IMG/VR virus record: IMGVR_UViG_3300048115_000638
Coordinates: 1 to 45,240 of that record
Reading direction: 5' to 3' (one strand)
DNA from: a virus
Length of the DNA stretch: 45,240 nt
The notes beneath the pieces are model-generated. The model saw only the letters and a list, made by a program, of their open reading frames with translations. It made no database searches and was not told the DNA's origin. Both the position numbers and the translations under genes were made by a program. This document shows, piece by piece, positions 1-10,100 of this stretch (positions within the stretch are counted from its first letter, which is position 1; the number at the start of each line of letters is the position of its first letter).

Positions 1-820
1 TTTCAATGTTTCCTGCTTTAAGTGTGAAATTTTCAATATCACCAGTGTAGGTTGATATTGCGGCATTTGATGCATCGGTAAAATCGCCCGTACCAGCATA
101 TTCAAAGTCTGAAGAAATATTGGCTGCATTAATAGTTAAATTGTCGATTGAACCAGAGTAGGTTGCTATGCCACCAGATATTTGATCAGCATTAATCGTA
201 AATGTATTAATGAATGTACCAACATCTGTTTCTAATTGGCCAATGGTTCTTGAATTAACTGTTAAAGACTCAAGCGCTTCATCGACTTCAATTTTTACTG
301 CAGTTTCTGCTAAAATTTTATTAATTGCGTCTTGACTAAGTTTATCATAGCCAATTGTGGTATTCGCTATTTTATCGTTTGTAATTGATAAATCTGGAAC
401 AACAGTAATTATTTGGTCAAATTCTGAACCAGTATTACTTCTAAAAAGAGTATCGTTAGAAGTATTAACAAAAAGATCACCTGCTCTTATATTACTTGCA
501 TCTGGAGCTTCATTACCATAATGCACTTGTGTCTTTGTGTTAATAGACGATGTTAAAGATGTTATATCGTCTTGATTTGCAAATCCTGATGCAGGTGTAA
601 TATCAAGTTTAAAATTTTCTAAGAGTTGTGATTCTAGCGCATTTGATAATTCAGAAGCACCAACTGCATCTGTTTTTATTTCTTCAGCGCCAATACAATC
701 ATCAAATAGTAAAGTATTTAATGTTATTTTTTTAGTTACGCCACCTTGAACAACTGGTATTACAACTGCACCATCTGCTTGGGTGGCCTCGGGAAGTAAG
801 CTAATTTTAATTTCTGCCAT
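1..820 (-). CDS. Tail-fibre-like virion protein, N-terminal part (cut by window edge)
   Basis: An open frame runs from ATG at 818-820 (minus strand) to the window edge with no stop, giving at least 273 residues. The N-terminus, MAEIKISLLPE followed by about 15 residues and then GGVTKKITLNTLL, is the pattern seen at the start of many marine myovirus fibre and spike proteins and is probably the virion-attachment segment. Near the edge a unit of about 36 residues starts to repeat (ATYSGSIDNLTINAANI, then STYTGDIENFTLKAGNI), as expected of a fibrous beta-rich shaft. It is transcribed away from gp25 from its own late promoter box, 9 nt from the ATG, with no visible Shine-Dalgarno. The C-terminus and true size lie outside the window. 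Fibre identity is inferred from repeat style and context; no receptor-binding domain is visible. Confidence 0.75.
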   Translation of the reverse strand, partial: MAEIKISLLPEATQADGAVVIPVVQGGVTKKITLNTLLFDDCIGAEEIKTDAVGASELSNALESQLLENFKLDITPASGFANQDDITSLTSSINTKTQVHYGNEAPDASNIRAGDLFVNTSNDTLFRSNTGSEFDQIITVVPDLSITNDKIANTTIGYDKLSQDAINKILAETAVKIEVDEALESLTVNSRTIGQLETDVGTFINTFTINADQISGGIATYSGSIDNLTINAANISSDFEYAGTGDFTDASNAAISTYTGDIENFTLKAGNIE

Positions 821-829
821 ATCAATTAT

Positions 830-837
830 TATTTATA
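830..837 (-). promoter_or_regulatory. Late promoter box TATAAATA for the minus-strand fibre gene
   Basis: Perfect T4 late consensus on the minus strand, ending 9 nt before the ATG at 820. It is back-to-back with the gp25 promoter box at 862-869, so the 57-nt gap between the two genes holds a divergent late promoter pair. Confidence 0.75.
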
Positions 838-861
838 TCGTATGACTAGTCAGTAGAACGT

Positions 862-869
862 TATAAATA
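862..869 (+). promoter_or_regulatory. Late promoter box TATAAATA for gp25
   Basis: Perfect late consensus, 8 nt before the gp25 ATG. It is embedded in GAACGTTATAAATAA (856-870), the same 15 bases found at 5565-5579 ahead of the gp8-like gene. There is no Shine-Dalgarno between box and ATG. Confidence 0.8.
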
Positions 870-877
870 AGAATATA

Positions 878-1312
878 ATGATAAGATCAGATTTTAACAT
901 TGACGAAAAAACGCCCTTTAATACCGCTAGGTCGAAGTTATATTCTGACATACCTTTAGCATTTACAGTTCATCCTAACACTAAAGATATAAGACCAATA
1001 ACTGACGTTAGTGCAATAAGACAAGCTGTAAAAGTTTTAGTTCTTTCCAATTTTTCCGATAGGCCTTTTCATCCCGAGCTTGGAGGAAACGTAACAAGAT
1101 ATCTATTTGAAAACGCAAATAAGTTTACAGCTGTTGCAATGAGAGATGAAGTGCTTCGAATACTTCGTAAGAATGAACCTCGCATAAAAAACACAAAAGT
1201 TCAGATTGCATTAAATGAAGATGAAAATAGATTAATGGTTACAATAGCATTTACAATAAATACATCAAACCTTAACACAGAGGTTTCTTTTTACCTCGAC
1301 AGAATAAGATAA
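878..1312 (+). CDS. gp25: Baseplate wedge protein gp25 (GPW/gp25 family)
   Basis: 144 residues against 132 in T4. Gp25 is the small lysozyme-related but non-enzymatic wedge protein that helps nucleate the tail sheath at the baseplate. The family signature is present: a run starting PITDVSAIRQAVKVLVLS (about 47-64), then RPFHPELGGNVTRYLFE (about 69-85) with the conserved F-x-P-x-x-G, and a C-terminal beta segment. It opens the plus-strand baseplate operon and is followed after 1 nt by gp6, the normal partner in T4-like phages. The start lies 8 nt after a late promoter box with no ribosome binding site; no better downstream ATG precedes the conserved part. Confidence 0.93.
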   Translation: MIRSDFNIDEKTPFNTARSKLYSDIPLAFTVHPNTKDIRPITDVSAIRQAVKVLVLSNFSDRPFHPELGGNVTRYLFENANKFTAVAMRDEVLRILRKNEPRIKNTKVQIALNEDENRLMVTIAFTINTSNLNTEVSFYLDRIR

Positions 1313-1313
1313 A

Positions 1314-3134
1314 ATGGCACTTAAACAATTCAACATTACAGAATTAGACTTTGATAAAATCAAAGGCGCAATTAAAGAATATTATAAGAGGACTGATTCC
1401 CCCTTTAAAGATTTTGATTTTGAAGGTTCTGGTTTGAATCTAATACTCGATGTTCTTGCCTATAACACACATTATAACTCAATTCTTGCTCACCTTGCAG
1501 CAAATGAAAGTTTTATTTCTTCAGCACAGCTAAGAAAAAATGTTGTTGCACGAGCTAAAACACTTGGTTATATTCCTCATGGCATTACTGCGTCTAATAC
1601 AGAAATAACTTTAACTAATGTAGACTCAAGCATTTTATCAATTCCTAAAGGTACAATATTTACGAGTTCAGATACGTTAAATGGTACAACATACTCATTT
1701 ATTAATGTTAATGAAATATCTAATCCAACTAAACCATTTCAAATTTATCAAGGTTCATTAAAAACAAGACAATATATTTTTGATAGCTCAAGTGATAATA
1801 TAAAATTTGAAATACCAGATAAAAATGTTGATATTTCACAATTGGCTGTTACCGCATTCGATAATGCCAATACAACAAATAAAGAAACTTATTTAAGATT
1901 CTCAGAATTAGCAGGATTAGACGAAAATTCTCTTGTATATTTTATCAACGAAAATCCAAATGGTAAATATGAAATATCTTTTGGTGATAATATTTTAGGC
2001 AAAAAGCCAAACGCTGCTAGTGTGATTGAAATAACATATCTAATTTCGGCTGGATCAGACGCTAATGGATTATCTGTATTTACTACCTCTGATCCCTTAT
2101 TTGATAGCGTAGCTAAACCTACGATTACACCTTCTGCATCAACAGGCGGTGGAGGTGATAAAGAATCGATTGAAAGTATACGTGCGAACGCTCCTCTTGG
2201 ATTCTTAGCACAAAACAGAGCTGTAACAGTTGATGATTATAAATCAATCATACGTAATAACATTAACGTTAGTGCGATTTCAGTTTGGGGTGGAGAAGAT
2301 AACAATCCTCCCGAATATGGAAGAGTATTTTTATCGATTAAACCTCAAAACGGTTTAACACTTTCAGAATCTGATAAAGATTTCTTACTTCCTATTCTAG
2401 ATAAAAAAGGAATTCTAACTGTTAAGCCAAAATTTGTAGATCCAGAATTTGTGTATCTTTACTTTGATTTTTTTGCAAAATATAATTCAAATTTAACCAA
2501 CTTAAGCGAAGCAGGTGTTTCAGATCTTATAAGAAGAGGATTAGCTGAATTTAACACCGCGTACTTAGCCGACTTTGATGGTGTCTTTAGATATTCTCAG
2601 TTTTTGGCATTTATTGTGAATAAAGACCCCTCGATATTAAGTGCATTTGCTAGAGTTTATGCTTATAAGAAATTTACCGCACAGACACTTTTAAGAGATG
2701 CATATAAAATTAATTTTAATTTTGCATTAGAAGAACCTGAAGATACAACAAAAAGTTTAATTAGTTCAACTCCGTTCTTAATCAATAGTACAAATCATTA
2801 TTTTGCAGATGAACCTTCAACTATAGAGAATATTAGAAGTATTTACATTTATAAAGTAGATAATTTAAGTGGATTAAACGTAATGACACATCGTAACATA
2901 GGTACTGTAAATGTTGCAACAGGTGAAGTTATAATTAATTTCTTTGATATTGACATTAACACAGAAATTAAAATATTTGTAAGACCCGCCTCAAATGATA
3001 TCGCACCAGTGCGTAATCAGATTATTGAAATCGATAATGGAGGTCATACACTAATCGAATCTGAAGTTGATACAATCGCAATATCGGGTTCTATAGGTGC
3101 GATTGATTATAACACAATAGCAAGAGAAGAATAA
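1314..3134 (+). CDS. gp6: Baseplate wedge protein gp6
   Basis: 606 residues (T4: 660). Gp6 forms the inner dodecameric ring of the baseplate and holds the wedges together. The N-terminus carries the family pattern: KQFNITELDFDKIKGAIKEY, then GSGLNLILDVLAYNTHYN (about 39-56), an ANESF motif and ARAKTLGYIPHG. The central region with QNRAVTVDDYKSIIRN (about 301-316) is the baseplate J-like segment shared with gp6/gpJ proteins. It begins 1 nt after gp25 and its TAA shares an A with the next gene's ATG (TAATG), indicating translational coupling. No unusual truncation is seen. Confidence 0.93.
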   Translation: MALKQFNITELDFDKIKGAIKEYYKRTDSPFKDFDFEGSGLNLILDVLAYNTHYNSILAHLAANESFISSAQLRKNVVARAKTLGYIPHGITASNTEITLTNVDSSILSIPKGTIFTSSDTLNGTTYSFINVNEISNPTKPFQIYQGSLKTRQYIFDSSSDNIKFEIPDKNVDISQLAVTAFDNANTTNKETYLRFSELAGLDENSLVYFINENPNGKYEISFGDNILGKKPNAASVIEITYLISAGSDANGLSVFTTSDPLFDSVAKPTITPSASTGGGGDKESIESIRANAPLGFLAQNRAVTVDDYKSIIRNNINVSAISVWGGEDNNPPEYGRVFLSIKPQNGLTLSESDKDFLLPILDKKGILTVKPKFVDPEFVYLYFDFFAKYNSNLTNLSEAGVSDLIRRGLAEFNTAYLADFDGVFRYSQFLAFIVNKDPSILSAFARVYAYKKFTAQTLLRDAYKINFNFALEEPEDTTKSLISSTPFLINSTNHYFADEPSTIENIRSIYIYKVDNLSGLNVMTHRNIGTVNVATGEVIINFFDIDINTEIKIFVRPASNDIAPVRNQIIEIDNGGHTLIESEVDTIAISGSIGAIDYNTIAREE

Positions 3135-5557
3135 TGCACGAAGCATCAGCAAATACGAAACCTTTAAATTACGAAAGAGAAAAAGTAAGAGAGCTTTATC
3201 CTCAATATTTGAGAGAAGGTGCTGCTAATATCATTTCTTTCCTTGAAGAATACTATGAGTATTTAAATCAAGATAGTGGGCCTTCGTATGAATTAAGACA
3301 TATCACAATTGAAAACGATATTGATGAAACGTCTGAAAAATATTTAGATGCTATTCAAGGTGAGATTGCAAAGATCGTTCCTAATTCAAGTGTTATAGAT
3401 AGAAATACTTTATATAAGAGAATAGTACATTATTATAAAATTAAAGGAACACCAGAGAGTGTTGAGATATTTTTCAAATTATTTTTTGATGCAGCTGCAG
3501 AATTATATTTTCCTGGCAATGATTTATTTAAATTGTCTGCACAAGAAAATGGCCAATTGTCTCATACTAAAAAAATACAAGATAGTTTATTTTGGCAAGA
3601 TTTTAGTTATCAAATAGCTACAACAGTTTCGAGTAAAGATTGGGAAGGCGCGTTTAAAAGAATAGTTCATCCGGCCGGAATGAAATTTTTCAGTTTATTA
3701 TTAATTGACGTTTTAATTAAAAATAGATGGGAGGTGTTTGAATCATACTCGCCCTCAGCTGAAAATCCGGAAAGTTGGTATGAAGCGTTGGTTCCTCCAT
3801 CAAAAAGAATAACAAATTTTTCTGATGACGGTTATCACACACCGCGTTATCAGCCTGGTTGGTTAGAATCAACACAAGCGCTATTCGTAATAGTACTACT
3901 CGATATGATTGGAGAAGATCCGATAGTCGATCCAGCGCGAAATGGTTTTACACGTATTGCACAAAGATCTGCTAACAATCCTACTAAAACTATTACGCGA
4001 CAAACTACAAATGATTTTGAAGTTACTGCAGGATATAAACTTAGCGATATGTTACCTCGAGGTGATCTCGTTGGATTTCCTTTAATGCCTCAGATCAAAA
4101 GTGGTGAAACCATTAAATGTAAAATGGATGTTATTTCTGAAAACTATATTGCGCCTTCGATTGGTTTATTGCGAAACAGAGAAGATAGCGCAAAAGAAAA
4201 AAATCAAATTTCGTTCGAACCTTTGTATAACATACCTTCTGCTGGAAGTCCTTTATTCGCGTTACAACCTAATGTAAACTTTCCTTTATCGACCGCAAGT
4301 ATTGCAGCCGGAGGTGCTGAAACAATTTTTTATCCTGCAGAAAGTTCACCAACCATTGATGTTTCAGTTAGTCCTGGAGCCACATCTGAGCTTGGTAAAT
4401 TTAGAATAACAACAAATGTTACAGCACCTTCTGATAAAAAATTTAGATCAGTTGTTAATTACATACCAACAACTGGACCGTTAGGAACTTTACCAAGTTT
4501 AGGTACTTATAGGTTAAGTGGTAAATGTAGAGTTGTGGCGAGTGACACCACTGTTACAGGTGCTACAGCAAGTGTAAGTTTACAGCAACCTAGAAATGCG
4601 AGCACTGGAGCTATTGATACTACAAGTCCAATGAGTAGTCCTGTTCAACCTTATGAAACTACACAGCATTTTTCAACTACCTCAAATGATTTTGTTGAAT
4701 TTACTGTGTTTCTTACTATTGGAAGTTCTAGTGTACCAAATACAATTAACGTAGAATTTGCTGGCGAATGCATTGATAGCGCACAATCAGGAAGTGTTAT
4801 AGTAGAATTTAAAGAAATAAAAATTGTTAAAAATCCTTCAGAAAGGCCTAATTTAATTCATAATGCAAGTGAAATATTTAGAAGTAATGTAGTATCTGCC
4901 CCGGGTGGTTTAACTGGTGTTAATACTATAACGAGTGGTACTCCATTTGAGTTTACTTTAACATCAACAGATGATAAAAATCGTTTCATTGGATTTATTT
5001 TTACTGATGGAGGTTCTTACCTTGGTGGTTTACCATCGTATCGTGTGTTAAACTTCGAAATTCTTGAGTATAATGGAAAACCTTACAATGCTAAAAGAGG
5101 TATTATTCGACAACTTGAATTTATTTCAGAACTTGAATTACAATCTTCAACATATACTTTATCAACAAATACTAACGATTATTTAAGTGGCGTCTTTGGA
5201 AGTCATAATCCTGGTTTCTGGAGTGACGAAAGATTCTTAAATGAAAATGGTTTATTAGCTACACCTATTGAAGCTATGATTGTTTCTCTTGAAGAACAAA
5301 TAGAAAATTTAAATTTTGTTAGACCGAATCTTTCAGGAGTTTATAGCGTTCAAACGGGCGTAGAATTTACTGTTGGAAGTTTAACAGTTGGTCAAGAATA
5401 TATGATAACAGACTTAGGAACTACACCTCAAGCAGATTGGAATACTATAGCAGGAACAACGGGTGTAACTTATATTATAGGAGATAAATTTACAGCAGCC
5501 TCAAACACAGGAACAGGCAATGGAACAGCAATTGATTTTAGATTACATGATATTTAA
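3134..5557 (+). CDS. Large baseplate-associated protein in the gp7 position
   Basis: 807 residues. The N-terminal 190 residues are alpha-rich and contain a segment common in marine T4-like baseplate proteins: LYKRIVHYYKIKGTPESVEI followed by AELYFPGNDLF (about 96-140). The middle and C-terminal parts are Ser/Thr/Gly-rich and beta-like. The last ~65 residues form a small domain (LTVGQEYMITDLGTT, then GDKFTAASNTGTGNGTA) of a kind that recurs at the ends of marine phage tail proteins. Lying between gp6 and a gp8-like gene, it occupies the place of T4 gene 7 (1032 aa), but I cannot show direct similarity to T4 gp7. Start ATG overlaps the gp6 stop. It could also be a baseplate-fibre adaptor. Confidence 0.65.
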   Translation: MHEASANTKPLNYEREKVRELYPQYLREGAANIISFLEEYYEYLNQDSGPSYELRHITIENDIDETSEKYLDAIQGEIAKIVPNSSVIDRNTLYKRIVHYYKIKGTPESVEIFFKLFFDAAAELYFPGNDLFKLSAQENGQLSHTKKIQDSLFWQDFSYQIATTVSSKDWEGAFKRIVHPAGMKFFSLLLIDVLIKNRWEVFESYSPSAENPESWYEALVPPSKRITNFSDDGYHTPRYQPGWLESTQALFVIVLLDMIGEDPIVDPARNGFTRIAQRSANNPTKTITRQTTNDFEVTAGYKLSDMLPRGDLVGFPLMPQIKSGETIKCKMDVISENYIAPSIGLLRNREDSAKEKNQISFEPLYNIPSAGSPLFALQPNVNFPLSTASIAAGGAETIFYPAESSPTIDVSVSPGATSELGKFRITTNVTAPSDKKFRSVVNYIPTTGPLGTLPSLGTYRLSGKCRVVASDTTVTGATASVSLQQPRNASTGAIDTTSPMSSPVQPYETTQHFSTTSNDFVEFTVFLTIGSSSVPNTINVEFAGECIDSAQSGSVIVEFKEIKIVKNPSERPNLIHNASEIFRSNVVSAPGGLTGVNTITSGTPFEFTLTSTDDKNRFIGFIFTDGGSYLGGLPSYRVLNFEILEYNGKPYNAKRGIIRQLEFISELELQSSTYTLSTNTNDYLSGVFGSHNPGFWSDERFLNENGLLATPIEAMIVSLEEQIENLNFVRPNLSGVYSVQTGVEFTVGSLTVGQEYMITDLGTTPQADWNTIAGTTGVTYIIGDKFTAASNTGTGNGTAIDFRLHDI

Positions 5558-5570
5558 TCGTTGCGAACGT

Positions 5571-5578
5571 TATAAATA
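5571..5578 (+). promoter_or_regulatory. Late promoter box TATAAATA for the gp8-like gene
   Basis: Perfect box in the 49-nt gap, with 28 nt between it and the ATG. A 15-base context GAACGTTATAAATAA is identical to that at the gp25 promoter. A small inverted repeat CGTT-GCG-AACG (5559-5569) lies just upstream. Confidence 0.75.
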
Positions 5579-5606
5579 AATATAAATTAATTAAGTAGAT
5601 ACTATT

Positions 5607-7178
5607 ATGGCAGCAATTATTACAGATGATTTTCGTAGAAACCAAGCGAGAAATTTGATGAACGACATTAAAGCGGCGTCAGCGCTTACTAATGCTAGTG
5701 GTCAAGCTGATGGCTCGAGCCCGTATTTTAGAGAAGTAGACACATATGCTATTGGCATTGGAAAATCTGACGCTTGGAAAAATGATTCAAGCAATAATGA
5801 TGAAAACAATGATAGCTTTGTTGTACCAGTTCCAATTGGAGCAAAATATGAAAATAGAGATATTATTAATAACATGTTTTCATTAAGTGAAATTCCTACT
5901 AATGGAGTTAAACAAGTTATTCCAAAAAATCCATGGACAAGTGGAAGAAAATATAAAGTTTACGATCCTAATGACAACGATCTTTATTATGTATCCGGAG
6001 ATTTTTATCCTTGTTACGTAACGCATAACAATAACATTTATATTTGTCTTTCAAATACTGCAGCTGCTGACTCTGATAATACTGGAACTACTCCTGTAGC
6101 ATCAACACAATCACCTTCTGCAGGTGCACAAGGTATTTCAGTTGAAAATGATGGTTATGTATGGGCACACGTTCAAGCGATTGATACGAGTGCAAATGCT
6201 AAATTTATCACAGGACAATTTGTACCAGTCGATGATGCTGGCGCTACTTCATCTACGCAAGATGGTCTTTTAACACACATATCAATTACAGATGGAGGAA
6301 GTGGATATACGAGTGCTCCAACAGTTACGTTATTTTTAAGAGATGACGCAGATCCAGATAGTCCATTAACAAAACACACCACAGCAAAAGCAATTGTTGA
6401 AAGTGGTGTAGTGACAAAAATTCAACTACAAGGTTCAGGTGCAGCATCAACTGATGATGGCGAAAGTTCATATTGGTCAAGTCCAATTGAAGACGTAAGA
6501 AATGCAACTGTAGTTATAGCCGCGCCAACTTCTGGTAGAACAGCAACAGGTGTAGCAGGTGTAGCATTTGCAAGAGGATTTTCAGCAAGACCATTAGATG
6601 TTCTCCCCACTTGGTTTTTAAATATTACCACAGACTTTGATGGAGAAGAAGATGGCGATGCAGCGATTTTACCATTTAGACAAGTATCATTATTGAAAAA
6701 CTTTTCTAGAATTGATGATGGAGAAACACCTACTACAACAAATAAACTTGATGGACTAAAATATTTCCAAGTTGCTTCTCCTACACCTTCAGCATTAGCT
6801 TCTTTAAATCCAGGCGATGTAATTTTTCAAGAAACTGGTAACGCTAACGGTGAACCTAAAATGTATTTTGATAAATGGGATTCACCAAATTCAAGAGTTT
6901 ACTATCATCAAAATACAAACAATGACGTTAACTTTATTCAACCAAATGATGCATCTGGTGCTACACAGCCGCTTAAAGTGGCAGCTACTTCAGGTTCATT
7001 AGATGTAGGGGATACATTAGGAGCAGGCGTAGTTACTAGTTCTCATGCTGATGCAGAATATGCTCACGATGATGGTAACGCTGAGTATAATGGTGAAGTT
7101 ATTTTCTTTGAAAACCGTAGACCATTTAATCGTGCTACTAGTCAAAAGGAAGAAGTCAAATTGATTATACAACTTTAA
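5607..7178 (+). CDS. gp8: Baseplate wedge protein, gp8-like
   Basis: 523 residues; T4 gp8 is 334. Gp8 is the wedge component that joins gp7 and gp10 in the outer baseplate. Support comes from the N-terminal half: an ITDDFRRNQARNLMNDIKAA start, AIGIGKSDAWKND (about 48-60), a YYVSGDFYPCYVTHNNNIYICLSN segment (described as YPCYVTHNNNIYICLSN, about 135-151) and an ENDGYVWAHV motif (about 180-189) characteristic of gp8 relatives. The central part carries an extra beta module with ITDGGSGYTSAPTVTLFL (about 226-243) that also occurs in the next gene. The assignment rests on these motifs and on order gp25-gp6-x-this gene. Confidence 0.72.
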   Translation: MAAIITDDFRRNQARNLMNDIKAASALTNASGQADGSSPYFREVDTYAIGIGKSDAWKNDSSNNDENNDSFVVPVPIGAKYENRDIINNMFSLSEIPTNGVKQVIPKNPWTSGRKYKVYDPNDNDLYYVSGDFYPCYVTHNNNIYICLSNTAAADSDNTGTTPVASTQSPSAGAQGISVENDGYVWAHVQAIDTSANAKFITGQFVPVDDAGATSSTQDGLLTHISITDGGSGYTSAPTVTLFLRDDADPDSPLTKHTTAKAIVESGVVTKIQLQGSGAASTDDGESSYWSSPIEDVRNATVVIAAPTSGRTATGVAGVAFARGFSARPLDVLPTWFLNITTDFDGEEDGDAAILPFRQVSLLKNFSRIDDGETPTTTNKLDGLKYFQVASPTPSALASLNPGDVIFQETGNANGEPKMYFDKWDSPNSRVYYHQNTNNDVNFIQPNDASGATQPLKVAATSGSLDVGDTLGAGVVTSSHADAEYAHDDGNAEYNGEVIFFENRRPFNRATSQKEEVKLIIQL

Positions 7179-7193
7179 AGATAGATACATAAT

Positions 7194-10100
7194 ATGCCAA
7201 TAAATTCTTATTCTCAAGATCCTTATTTTGATGATTTTGCAACCACTGATAAAAATTATCAGAGAATTCTGTTTCAACCCGGAAGAAGTGTTCAGGTTCG
7301 TGAATTAAATCAGTTACAATCGTTATTGCAAGATCAAATTGCAAAATTTGGAGATCACGTATTTAAAGATGGTGATCGTGTATTGAATGGCTATACAACA
7401 TATGATGATGACATTGGAAGTATTCCTGTAACCTTTTCTGTTGTTCCTACAGCAGCGCAGTTAAAAGCTTTAGAAGGTGTAGAAGTTTATAAGTATCATG
7501 CAAGTGATCCCGATGTAAAAGCATTAAAAGCAAAAATCGCAGGTGTTCAATCATTTGTCAATTCAAATACTACTTATTATAGATTATACTTAAAATATTC
7601 TGGTACAGATTTAACAAATAATAAAACAACCTTTGAACATAACGATGGTATTGTATTAGGAGCAAATGAAAGTACTATAACATTAAGCGCTACTCAATAC
7701 ACCGCCAATACACAATTTGCAACTGCTGATGTTAATAATAGCGGTGAAGACCCTGCAGTGTATGGAGGGTTTTTACAAGACGAAGGTGTGTTCTTTGTCA
7801 AAGGTTCTTTTGTGCACACAGACTCACAAAACTTTTTTGAATTAAAAACAACTAATAGTCCTTTATTAACTGGTAATTGCGTATTTGATATTGAAGAAAA
7901 TATTATAACATCTGGTGAGGATGCGACTTTACTCGATAATGCTTCAGGAAGTGCAAATGAAAATTCTCCTGGTGCTGATAGATATCAAATTAAATTAGTT
8001 TTAAATTTTATCGATTCTGCCGATACATCAGTTAGTGCAGATCAACAACGTATAAATCTTTTAGAGATTGTACAAGACAATGTTACACTTCCAGCACGTA
8101 CAGAATATTCTGAACTTGGAAAAACATTAGCTGAAAGAACTTCGGAAGAAAGTGGTTCGTATATTCTTAAACCATTCAAAATTGATGTACGCGAATATTT
8201 AAATGAAAACTCAAATCGAGGTATTTATACTGATCAAGAAATTGTGAACTTGGAAATTCCTGGAGGACCTACTGATACAGGATCAGCTGCTATATATGGA
8301 AGAAAAAGATATTCAATCGACATTGAACCTTCAACCGCATATGTTCAAGGATATCGTGTAGAGTTAGAAGATAAACAAAGATTGATTGTTGAAAAAGGTC
8401 AAGAATCTTCCGATCTTAAAACCGTTAAGAATAATCAATTCACCGCGACAAGAGGACAATATATTGAAGGTTGTTTCTCAGATCAAGGGCACACAACTGA
8501 CATTGGCCATATTACTTTTGCAGCAGATTCTATATTTCATTTTCAAACTAATAACACTGGAAGCGGGGGAACCACTGGTACGTTTAGAATTCATTCAATA
8601 GAATTAACAGGCGTAAATACTTTTAATAAACCTGTCGCAGATATGACTGCTGCAGCAGCAACACACCGATTTTATATTTACGATATTCGTTTAGATAGTG
8701 GTAAAAGAGTTTCAGATTCAAAATCATTTATATTCAACGTCAATGATTCCTCTTTCGCTAATGGTGATATCACGGTTGTCAATAACTCTGGATTCGAATT
8801 ATTTGAAGGAACAGGTACTGCACCTAATTTAGAATTATATGAACTTCCTGCAGATGCAGTAAATTCTGTCACTTCTGTAGAGTTTCAAGTACAAGAAAGA
8901 GTTCAATTCGCCGGAGGCGATACATCTGCTGGAGAAGGTAATAGTTTAATAGCAAATTCACAATTGTTATTAACAGTAACAGCAGGTTCGTTGTTTAGTA
9001 CAAATCCAGATGATTATCAATTCCATAGAGATGATCAAAACGCAAGTGATGGAGATGGTGGAGGTATAGTTACACGCGTTGTTATTACTAGTGCTAATAC
9101 TGCGGTCTTAGACGTAACTCGTGCTGATGGCGGAGGTATAGGTGCTGCTAAAGATACTGTTATTTACGCTCCAGTTAAATTAGCTGGAACATCAGGTAGA
9201 AGAACAAAAACTTTAACCGAAGGCTCAAAAACATTTAATTCAACTAAATTAACTAAAGGCGATGTATTACAATTAGACGATGTTGATATCAATACACTAA
9301 CAGCAATTACACACTCTAATTATTCCGGAGGAAGTAGTGCTGATATAAAAAGTTTATTTACATTAGATAATGGACAAAGAGATTCACATTATGATAAAGG
9401 ACGTGTAATTTATAATGGATCAGAACACATGGCATCTGGAACAATAGTAGTTACATATGAAAATTGGGCTCATAGTGGTGGTTCATACTTTGTTGCTGAT
9501 TCGTATATTGATGGTACAGTTACACCAAGTGAATCAGTCGGTATTTCAAGCATTCCAGAATATAACGGAATAAAATTAGGAAATTGCGTAGATTTTAGAC
9601 GAGCTATTACCGAGTCAACAATTGATAAAACTATTCTACATAATAGTGTCGTTAATGTTAATTTTCAACAATACTTACCACGCCACGATTTAGTTGTTCT
9701 TAATCAATTAGGTGATGTATCTATCGTTAAAGGTAAAGCTGCAGATGTTCCTCAACTTCCAAATTTACCAAAAGATTCTATTGAACTTTATAGAATATAT
9801 AAACCTGCATTTGTTTTTGACTTAAATGATTTGGTAGTCGAAACAGTAGATCAGAAGGTTTATAGAATGTCAGACATTGGAGAACTTGAAGATAGAATTA
9901 AGAGTTTAGAATATTATGCTTCACTTTCTGAATTAGATAAAGAAGCGTCAAGCACACAAATACAAGACGGAAGTGGTGAAAGATTTAAGAATGGTATTAT
10001 TACAGATGCATTCTTAGGACATGGCGTAGGAGATACACAAAATCCTGCATATCGAATTGGCATAGATAGATTAGATTCTACTGCACGACCAATGTATCTT

